Shown: positions 38,531-48,249 of the stretch, one piece after another | Position numbering within the stretch: position 1 is the stretch's first letter | How the letters are laid out: each line of letters opens with the position of its first letter | Source: Corbicula japonica | Taxonomy: Eukaryota > Mollusca > Bivalvia > Venerida > Cyrenidae | Reading direction: 5' to 3' | DNA length: 64,000 nt | Assembly (NCBI GenBank): GCA_038501625.1 | Contig: JAZAYU010000126.1 | Location: 62,001-126,000, forward strand | Program-made: the position numbers and the translations under genes | The notes under the pieces: generated by a model | Told to the model about the DNA's origin: nothing | Seen by the model: the letters and a program-made list of their open reading frames with translations, nothing else | Database searches by the model: none

Positions 38531-39055
38531 CAGGGTGGCTATACCACGTGACTTTTTGGATGTCGCGCACTCACAAAATCACTCGCTTCAGATAATATTT
38601 TGCTTATTTCGGAGACATGCCTAATGCAAGAGACTACAGTGCTGTTATAGGGGAGACGGTTCTGTAGAAAAAAAATTATTACACTATTATGGGTAAAAAC
38701 ATTCCTTTTACAGGGTGTCTAATTTTGTTTGAAGCGTGCATTTGTCCGCGGCTTTGAATGTTTGAGGAAACGGCAGCCGATTGATAATGGAGGTTAAATG
38801 TCGATGAAAATGCTTTTTTTTAATCAGTGAACGGTGCTCTTTATCTGATCGAAATCGGTACAGAAATTACTGAGAAATAAGCAAACACCTACCTGAAGCG
38901 GCTGATTTTGTGTGTGCACGACATCCAAAAAGTCATGTGGTATAGGCACCCTATAAAAGGAATGTTTTTACCCAAAATACTCTAATAATTTTCTTCTACA
39001 GAACTGTCTCCCCTATAACAGCAATGTAGTCTCTCGCATTAATCATGTCTCCGAA
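38531..39055. mobile_element. rearranged inverted-repeat element (A-B-C-A'-B')
   Basis: Block A (38,531-38,612, with GACTTTTTGGATGTCG) recurs inverted at about 38,873-38,952 (CGACATCCAAAAAGTC). Block B (38,613-38,723, with GTTATAGGGGAGAC) recurs inverted at about 38,951-39,053 (GTCTCCCCTATAAC). A simple palindrome would give B' then A', but here the order is A' then B'. No coding capacity. Confidence 0.7.
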
Positions 39056-40830
39056 AACCATACAGTGTTTGTCTGAGATTCGCTCTGTATCTTTGTATAT
39101 TAAAGCTCAGGAAGACAGTATCCCAATATAACTTATTACACGAAGTATGATATGGTTATAAATGTTCTAACGGATTTTAAATTCAAGCACTGAACATGAT
39201 AACAGTTTCTGTGATAGATCCCGCTCTGGTTGGTATTTTCCTTGATACTTTTTCAGTGTGTTGTCTCAATAACATGTATTTGTAATCTGTATTAAACAGT
39301 TACTTTTAAAATATTAAATCCATTCACTTACAACAATAATTACCTTCTGGGACAATCTTGAAAATAACATGTAGTCAAAACTAACCACCTGCCTCGAGAG
39401 TTAGTCTTCTCTCCCGGAAAGTACACCAAATAATATCTCAGTTCCTAAACAAGTGTTTACTAACAACCCATACATATATACTGAAACTAATGTTATCCTC
39501 TTGTTTATAAGTTATCGGGTATAAAATAAAAGTTGTTGTTGGTAGAAAGTCACGTGGTACTATATACTGGCAAAGTTATCTAAACGTTATTATACTGATC
39601 TCAGTCTTTATATTTCTGAATGAAAAACATGATGGTCAATCAAAATACGTCACGGTTATTTCAGTAAGTATATTATCCCGTGAATTATCATCAATAACTA
39701 GATTATTTGTTTTGTTCATTGATAATTGTTTTATGCATATGGAGTAAAACTTGTTTCTTTAATTGTTACCTTTACTTTAAAGATAAATTACTTTATGTCA
39801 AAAATACTTTCAAAACGAATCCAACTTTCTTTAATATTTTCACTATCAATCGACCAAACAACAATCGTAAAGAGTTTTTCTTTCTTTGTTATTGACAGGC
39901 AAATGAAGCATAGCATTTGATAACAAAACCAAGGAAAATAATCATGATATCTTTCCTTTTTAACAAATATTATGTTGTTTTACTGATTTGTTTATTTATA
40001 GTGTTGGTTACAGCTGGTAGGTCGATCCTGCACGCATTATAAACAATCCAATGTTAAACCCATAACTACCCGACCTTATAGTACACAAACCCAAAGCGAG
40101 AACATGAAAAAACGTATATTTGTATTATATCGGTATTGACGTTGACTCAGTATCAAGTTTCAACATACTACCTGTCCCGCTATGGAAGAATAAACAGATG
40201 ACATTGAATTCAAAACCCGTCAATGAAAACATTACTGAATATCGATTATGTGGATCAATGGAGCAATAATTTACCTGTAGGATATACCACGTACGGTAAG
40301 TTCTATTTTATATCCAACATATGTGTAGTATTTTGTATTGACTAAGATCATTTATGTTTCAATAGTACAAACTGTTGTCTATTTTATATGTATGAATATT
40401 TGATTACATGAGGGTTCAGATCGGACAGTGTTTTGACAGACAGAAAATGGTTGATTCTTTTTCAGTATGACTGACCTTCCAGCATAGTGAATAGTTTAAA
40501 TGTGTTAAAATCACGTGTTAAGGGGCTTCCACATTTGTCATTGCATTTTCGTCAGTAAAAATGAAATGTATTAACATCTCTCGTACGACAAAATGCAGTT
40601 GAATAAAACTTTGAACAAATAAATGTCATAAATGTTTCTTTATTTTACATAAGTTAAGAAATGTTAGGACAGTACAAAAAAACTAGACCGAAAAATTCAC
40701 TAAAATTCTACTTACTTCCCCATTCAAAAACAAAACAACGAAAAACTTAGCTTTAAATGCCAAAATGAGTAATATAGTACTGTAAAAAAAGCCCACGTCT
40801 TTTGTGAAATATATGTATTAAACTGGGGAG
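39056..40830. other. AT-rich spacer; one signal-peptide-like ORF
   Basis: No confident gene. At 39,943-40,015 an ATG opens 24 codons of very hydrophobic sequence (YYVVLLICLFIVLVTAG) ending at a possible GT donor, which could be the first exon of something. No downstream partner could be established. Confidence 0.3.
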
Positions 40831-40834
40831 AATT

Positions 40835-41035
40835 TACAGAAAAACAGCATTCGTTGTCAGCACGGTTCAGCTGTCAAGAATTTACAGAAAAAACAGCTGT
40901 CGTTGTCAGCACGGTTCAGCTGTCAAGAATTTACAGAAAAAAAACAGCTGTCGTTGTCAGCATGGTTCAGCTGTCAAGAATTTACAGAAAAAAAAATCAG
41001 CTGTCGTTGTCAGCATGGTTCAGCTGTCAAGAATT
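40835..41035. repeat. 50-bp minisatellite
   Basis: Four copies of a unit of about 50 bp containing CAGCTGTCGTTGTCAGCA and GGTTCAGCTGTCAAGAATTT, with length variation in an A run. It lies upstream of the GT32 gene. Confidence 0.9.
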
Positions 41036-41739
41036 TGACATCAAGACCAGCAACATATCCTCACATGACCTTTCAAGAAATCATAATTATATTTATAGAT
41101 TTTTTTACACTACAAAGCCCTAGAAACCATATTTTTTCTCATTTATTTCGCTCATTTTATTTCTCACAACACATTTTCACTTTGAATTTTTCAAAATTAC
41201 ACGCATTGCATCAATAATGTACATGCTTGACGTCACTGATTATGTGCTTCAATGCTTTTGAGAAAAATCTTTAAAAACTTGACAAGATGACCATCTGAAA
41301 CAATTTCAGTAATCGTTAAACAATAAATTGATTGGCTACGATAAAGAATATTTTACCATAATTAAAAAGAAAATGTCTGACCACAACAAAAAGTGGGAGG
41401 CCCGGGTAGAAAGTTTAGGCACGTGCATTGGTATTCATGGCTGATCCGTTAAGACTGACATTCATCTATGGAAAATTATCCAATCAAGTTTAAGGAGTCT
41501 TCTTTGTAAAATATTAAAAAGTTTCTTTCCAACAACTGTATACTTAGCTGGTAAGGAGCTATTGGCAAGTTCTACGGGTAGAAAACCTCACAGTGAAAGG
41601 TTTTGTATTATAACAGCCAAACCACCTTTTTGAAGACGAACGAAAAGCAAAATAATTAAATTTTCTTTATTTTAAATGTATTCTTAAATCTTAAGGTAGA
41701 ATGTAAAGAAAACTCGATTTATTTCAGAGAGAGCAGAAT

Positions 41740-43510
41740 ATGAACTTTGCCTATTGGAGGAAGAAAGAGATGAGCGTGGATGTAATCTCGCTGAGAACGT
41801 TAACAATGTGGTGTAGACACTTGTGGAGACACAGGAAGAAGCCGGTACGGACCCTGTTAGTTGGAACAGTTGGGCTGATTCTAATGTACAACCTGTTTGT
41901 ACTGTGCTGGTACAGAGGTATGTGTCCCTTAAGTGAGGCTCTACTTTAAATCAACATCAAAAAATTCATTTAAGGCTGTGTGCTCGCCATACCAACATCA
42001 ATACGTGCATATAAAATGATAGTGCCTCTAGCTGGGAGCGAACCCGCACCGTTACGTCGACTGCGCATAGCCCTGCAATTCTGACGACGCAACCAACTGA
42101 GCTAGCCGGGATAACCCCAGAGAAGGTTGATCGGATAGCCCTGATACACGTTACCATCACTGCATGACATCGGTAACGGGTTATTTTACTGATTACAGTA
42201 CTAACTACATGTATATGTACGGAGAGACTTTTAACTGCCGCCACACTGCACAAAATGTGAATTTCAAATGATAGTGCCTCTAGCTGGGAGCGAACCCACA
42301 CCGTCACGGCGACAGCCCCTAGCTCTGCAATTCCGACGACGCAACCAACTGAGCTAACCGTTCAAACGACAGTACTGTCATTGTTAGTCTGGTGTTGGTA
42401 TCAAATGTATACTCATCATAAATGTCTGTTTGTAACTTTATTGGTGAACATTCACTCGAAGACCAAATAGATGAAATCATTATAGAAACTGCCCACTATA
42501 ATGAAAACGGGTTGTTTATTTCAGTATACAATCACTCCTGGGTAACAGATGGACAGATACCTTATTTTGAACCCCAGATTACAGACGATTTTCCGACAGT
42601 GGAAGGGAAGCAACCAATCATTCCACATATTGTCCACCAAACATACAAGTCCCAGATGATCCCGTCGTACTATAGTGAATACATCGAATCCTTCGTCAAG
42701 TATAACCCAGATTGGCAGTATTATTTATGGACGGATGATTCTGCGCGGAAGTTGATCGCTGAACGACATCCTGCTCTGTTACATATGTGGGACACCTACC
42801 AGGACCCAATCTACAAAGCGGATGCTTTGCGGTATGTCGTGCTGTACGAGTTTGGAGGTTTATACGCAGATATGGACTTTGAATGTTTACGGCCGTTAGA
42901 TAGATTGACTTACAAGTACGCTTGCATTTTTCCAACAGAACCGTATGAAATGATTGGTATACAAAGTGGTAAACCCTATATAATTAGCAATGCCGTAATG
43001 CTTTGTCGCCCAAAGCATCCATTTTTAAAACAAATGATTGACAATTTACCAGTATACCAACCAATGAGTAAATTACTTGATGTTGCTGGACCGACATTTG
43101 TAACATCACAGTATATTTTATACAATAAACTTCAAACTAAATACTTTCAAGTGAATGACCCTAAAACCCACAAAGGGAGCTCACCGTACTTTTACAAAGG
43201 CGAATTACCAGAAGATAACATCGATGCAGTTTATGTTCCTAATAGCAAATATTTCTTTAATTCATTGGATAACCATGGATTACGATTGTTTGGTTTGTAT
43301 CTCAAATGTAACTATGGAAGCAATATAAGTTTCAATGCTAAGAGAGCATGTTTGGAACTAAAGAGACGGGATAATAGCCCTGTCACAACATACGCATTCA
43401 CAGAACACCATTGGATGCAGAGCTATAATCTCAGATTTCAAATTTATCACGCAGTTTTTTCTGGTAAAGTCGATGTATTTAATATTGTAAATAAATGTAT
43501 AATTTATTGA
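41740..43510 (+). CDS. GT32-family glycosyltransferase (DXD, OCH1/SUR1-like), 2 exons, 387 aa
   Basis: Predicted Golgi type II glycosyltransferase of family GT32, whose members move mannose or other hexoses from nucleotide-sugar donors; the acceptor is unknown. Exons 41,740-41,917 and 42,525-43,510 join in frame: the first ends in phase 1 before GTATGT, the second follows TTTATTTCAG, and the junction codon is Val 60. Residues 36-57 (PVRTLLVGTVGLILMYNLFV and on) form the signal anchor after a basic N-terminus. Hallmarks are IPHIVHQTYK (92-101), NPDWQYYLWTDD, IYKADALRYVVLYEFGGLYA, and the metal-binding DMD at 175-177. The length is typical. A poly(A) signal AATAAA directly follows the stop. An acceptor just before the first exon (ATTTCAG, exon from 41,728) suggests an untranslated upstream exon. 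The open frame can be extended upstream to 42,422 without the splice, but that loses the membrane anchor, so the spliced model is preferred. Confidence 0.9.
42020..42120 (-). mobile_element. tRNA-derived SINE copy 1
   Basis: On the minus strand the sequence has an RNA polymerase III A box (GGCTAGCTCAGTTGG, 42,094-42,108) and, downstream, a B box (GGTGCGGGTTCGCTCCC, 42,034-42,050), spaced somewhat more widely than in a tRNA. It lies in the GT32 intron. Probably a tRNA-derived SINE head, not a functional tRNA, because the two halves do not fold as a complete cloverleaf. Confidence 0.65.
42257..42361 (-). mobile_element. tRNA-derived SINE copy 2
   Basis: A second copy of the same tRNA-like sequence (GTTAGCTCAGTTGG A box, GGGTTCGCTCCCAGC B box) about 240 bp from the first, same strand, same intron. 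Both share the ATGATAGTGCCTCTAGCTGG flank, so they are two insertions or one duplicated element. Confidence 0.65.
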
Positions 43511-43516
43511 AATAAA
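43511..43516 (+). terminator. poly(A) signal of the GT32 gene
   Basis: AATAAA hexamer starting one base after the TGA stop codon, implying a very short 3' UTR. Confidence 0.6.
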
Positions 43517-43519
43517 CAC

Positions 43520-44230
43520 TGTTGGCTTTGTGGAAATGATTACATTTATTAAGATTTTTACGTAATATTATTTCCTTTTTTGCCCGTGTTAGCAGTAAAC
43601 CCCTTGTCTGAGGGAAGCCTAACAATAGTTAGCTGCTGTGAAACTCAGTCAATCGTCACGTCCTTGTTTGGTAACAAAACACGTTTCTTGAATTTTGTTT
43701 TCACTTTTTGACATGAATGTTTCCATAACGACAGATAATGACCTCTTGAAAAGGGATGTTTGCGTGATAACAGAAACGTTCTTTGCAACCCTGTAAAAGT
43801 TGTTCGGATACGATTCCTGAATGTGTCGATTCCTGATATGCATATTTCACCTTTTTTTCAAATCTTTGCCTTGTCCTTAAACAGAACGGATCTGATAGCC
43901 TTAGCTTGGATAATAATCACTAGTTCAAAATAACGAGCACAATTCATAGGCCGTCCATTGCTTTTAAAAATCTATGCGAATGTTGCCATTTGAATAGGCT
44001 TCAATAACTGTTTAAGCAGTTGTGAATGCTTCAGTATGAGTGACGGCACTGTACTTATTGTATTCCTGAATCCGACAAGAGGGGACGTTACAACGACTGA
44101 AGTGTTGCCGAATGTTTATTGTTGAAAAAAGAAAGCACTCTATTCATTTTAATCACATTAGTGCATACGATGAAGTCCATGTATCTACCACTTATTGCTT
44201 TCACTGTTAAGCACAGACAATTTTAAACAG
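43520..44230. other. spacer, no gene seen
   Basis: Unique sequence between the GT32 gene and the 32-bp array. A 64-codon minus-strand frame has no domain. Confidence 0.45.
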
Positions 44231-44269
44231 TCATTTTTGAACGTAAGCTATGTAAATAGGCTGTGTTTG

Positions 44270-45415
44270 CTAAACGAAACTGTGTGTGTAGGCTGCGTTT
44301 TCTGGACGTAGCTGTAAAGGTGGGAGGGGGGTATTGTGTTATCTAAATTAACTGTGTTTTCTGTATAAAGCTGTATAGTGAGGTTTTCTGAACGAAGTCT
44401 GTGGGGAGGCTGTGTTTTCTAGACGAAGTGTGTTTTGACTGTAGCTGTATGGAGAGGCTGTTTTTCTGGATGTAGCGTATGGGGATGTTGTGTTTTCTCA
44501 ATGTATCGTTATGGAGAGGCTGTTTATTTAATGTAGCTGTATGGGAAATTGTGATTTCTGGATGAAACTGTATGGGGATATTGTGATTTCTGGATGAAGA
44601 TGTATGGGGAAATTGTGATTTCTGGATGAAGCTGAATGGGGAGATTGTGATTTCTGGATGAAGATGTGTGGGGAAATTGTGATTTCTGGATGAAGCTATA
44701 TGGGGAGATTGTGATTTTTGGATGAAGATGTGTGGGGAAATTGTGATTTCTGGATGAAGCTATATGGGGAGATTGTGATTTCTGGATGAAGCTATATGGG
44801 GAGATTGTGATTTCTGGATGATGCTGTATGGAGAGATTGTGATTTCTGGATGAAGCTGTATGGGGAGATTGTGATTTCTGGATGAAGATGTGTGGGGAAA
44901 TTGTGATTTCTGAATGAAGCTATATGGGGAGATTGTGATTTCTGGATGAAGATGTGTGGGGAGATTGTGATTTCTGAATGAAGCTATATGGGGAGATGTG
45001 ATTTCTGGATGAAGATGTGTGGGGAAATTGTGATTTCTGAATGAAGCTATATGGGGAGATTGTGATTTCTGGATGAAGCTGTATGGGGAGATTGTGATTT
45101 TTGGATGAAGCTGATAGAGAGGTTGTGTTTTGCTATTATAGCTGTATTGAGAGGTTGTGTTTTGCTATTATAGCTGTATTGAGAGGTTGTGTTTTGCTAT
45201 TATAGCTGTATGGAGAGGTTGTGTTTTGCTATTATAGCTGTATGGAGAGGTTGTGTTGTGCTTTTATAGATGTATGGAGAGGTTGTGTTCTGCTATTATA
45301 GCTGTATGGAGAGGTTGTGTTCTGCTATTATAGCTGTATGGAGAGGTTGTGTTCTGCTATTTTAGCTGTATGGAGAGGTTGTGTTTTGCTGTTATAGCTG
45401 TATGGAGAGGTTAGC
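44270..45415. repeat. 32-bp minisatellite with two sub-arrays
   Basis: About 35 copies of a 32-bp unit. Before 44,540 the units are degenerate. From 44,540 to 45,110 they read GATTGTGATTTCTGGATGAA; from 45,115 to 45,410 they switch to GAGGTTGTGTTTTGCTATTA, keeping the shared GCTGTATGG(G)GA end. Two homogenised variants of one ancestral unit. Confidence 0.93.
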
Positions 45416-45500
45416 TGTCTCTAACGCTGCCTAATAAGGTTTTAATAGACCAAAATAGTTTATGCCAGTGTAGATAAAACTGAATCAAGATTTTGAAGTG

Positions 45501-45506
45501 TTTATT
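45501..45506 (-). terminator. poly(A) signal of the sushi membrane-protein gene
   Basis: AATAAA on the minus strand (TTTATT on plus), about 100 bases after the stop codon at 45,603-45,605, consistent with the end of the last exon. Confidence 0.55.
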
Positions 45507-45602
45507 TCATCACTAATATAACATACATCTTTCCAAAAGATAAATGCAATTTGAAGGACATTTCAAGCTGTCTCCTGGCTTATGGGTGTTGCTGTCCTTT
45601 CT

Positions 45603-48202
45603 TCACATGTAGGCCTGAAAACAAAACAGAAATAATATTTATGTTATTAAAATGTTATCTTTCATGTTGATAAACATAGAAAATCTTTACACTTTCATTA
45701 AATATATGACTGCAACAATAATAATAATACTAACAAAAGTTGTACAAAAAGTTGATTTATTTCGCAATCACATCTAAACGACTTTTTACCATTAATGTTA
45801 ATTTGTGTACAAATAATGAATAATGTGTGTTGAAAAATAATATTCCCGGCATTATAAAGAGTATTAATTATGAGTTTAATTGTATGTTCATTATGCCTAT
45901 TTTAATTTAAACTAAGACACTTACATTTCTCCATAGGTATGGGTCTCGCCCTTGATAGCGACTACCGTGAATTCCAGCTCGACTGAAACAGTATTTAGGC
46001 GGTTGTTGAATACAATAGCTACAAACTGCATTCTTTATTATATACCTCGCTCAAAACAAATTTAAATACACTGAAGTAGACAGCTTCAGTCAAGAATGTT
46101 GTTTATGTAGAAGTAGTATTAATAATAGTAACGCAATAGTACATTTATAAAAGGCGTAAGAATATGTTTTAGAACAGTGGCGGAAATGTCCTATTTTGGA
46201 GTTCGGTATGTGCCGAAAATGTAACGGAAAAATACGATCAGAATACACAAAGTAGTTCTGACGTCGCATAGAATATATACACGGGATCAGAAAACCACAC
46301 TATGTGATCTGTCTGTTTCAAATATACGCTTTACTATGCGGAAATCATTTATGGATAATACCACTAATAATTTAACTGTATAAAAGAACATGACTTGGTA
46401 TACTTTTAACGAAGCTCACTGAACTTTGAATTCTAAGTGCTGCTATACTTGTTTCCAGCAGACTCGAGTATCCTCCAGCAGACTCGAGTATCCTACCGTA
46501 GGAAATCACCAGGTAAACTTGTACATGTTGGTGATTCTCAGACTTAGTCGGGCAAGTGTGGGTGAATCTTAGAACCGGGTTTCTGGCCCTAGTAACAATG
46601 AGGTTTTGCCAGTAGCTTTCCCGCATATTCTTGTCTAACTTTTTGTGTTAAGGCTTTGGCATCTCACTCAAAATGCCTAAGTGCCATTTCATCTTTCCGT
46701 GTTAATAGTTACATTTACGTAACAGAAAGCAAATGTGACTTTTTAAACGGCATCTGTTTTGGAAAATTTGATCATTAACGTAATATCTTTTTACAAAACG
46801 TTCCAAAGATCGCTGTAAAATGTGTACACATGAGTATTTTGTACAGAGGCGTGAGAACAATAGCTGTCAGAGCAGACAACACGTGTCCCTCGATTTACTT
46901 GAATGTTGAGCCATTCACTAACGTTATATTTTCTTCGTTGTTTGGTAATGAAGTGGGTTTTTATGTTGAATGTTTCAAAGTTTCAAGTTTATATCTTGGG
47001 TAGATTCTAATTTTAAATTTGTGGGACCAAGTGCATATCTTTTTTGATGCCGACTTCGGGGTGCGTAGAACAGCTCCCCTTTTCTTCGAATAGTCGAGGT
47101 AAACACGAACCAAACTTTAGTCCAGCAGACCCCACCCAAACACTCATACAGACACATATCAGTGCCCAAGATCATAAAACTAAATCTGGAAGTCAGTCTC
47201 AAATCTCAAGGATCTGATTGGTTGAAATGACGACCAGTCGCCATTTCAGTCAATCAGATCCTTGAGATTTGAGACTAATCTCAAATCTTAGTTTTATGAT
47301 CTTGGGCCCTGGGCAACACTTACTTCGTATAGATCTCGGAGCCGTACAGCGAGCTTCTCCTCACCCAGTCACGTACATAGCTGAAATTGTTGAAGTAAAC
47401 ATATTGGAAAAGCGAGGTTGTATGTAATATTTAAAATAAGAGTTCATTAATATAATTGTGAATTTGTCAATTGTTTCGGGAAATCAACCCAAACATAAGA
47501 AACCGCAAGACTCAGTTTGATAACAAGAAAGGTTTCTGTAGTTGGTTTGTCGGATCTGTCTCTAGAACTTACAACGCTGAACAACTCAACACACTCATGT
47601 TCAAACATCTCGAGCTTCAAATTATAAAAAAGGAAATAATTCTTACGGCTTCTTTCCATAGTCATCCAGGTCGTCCTGACTGCGAGATCTTCGAGTTTTC
47701 CTGTTGTCATGGTAACCATCATAGTCGGGGTTTTGATAGTCTGGTAGATAAGATGGATGACTGGCGCGAGAACGCCTGTCGTATTCCCGGTCACGTGATC
47801 TGAAATCGGCCATTTTTTAAACTATTACTTTTGATAAAATACCTTCAATGTAAATAGCGTTTACATTTTAATTTATTCAATGCTAGATTCATGTATATAA
47901 CTTGTTATGACCAGAAAATTCAGGAATCGGTCAGGATATGTTGTTTTTTTCTCAGATCCGATCTATGTCTGATCGTTTCCCTTTAAGTAATATTGAATTT
48001 TCATTTTGCGTTCGTACATTATTATACAAATAAATACTAATGTTGAGTTCGATATGTAGTTTTGCGGACCTGGGTAGTGTGATATTGACCGAGGACGAAG
48101 TCCGAGGTCGATATCACACTACCCAGGTCCGCAAAACTACATATCGACCTCAACATTAGTATTTACTTGTTATATCATATACCCTATGAATTTAAAGCAT
48201 TC

Positions 48203-48249
<47 letters not shown>

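Noticed and set aside
42020..42120. Functional tRNA gene on the minus strand
   Set aside because: A and B boxes are present, but the spacing and the lack of a clear acceptor stem favour a tRNA-derived SINE, and a second near-copy lies beside it.
42422..42524. Upstream extension of the GT32 frame without splicing
   Set aside because: A consensus acceptor TTTATTTCAG at 42,524 and an in-frame upstream exon with a membrane anchor make the spliced model better.
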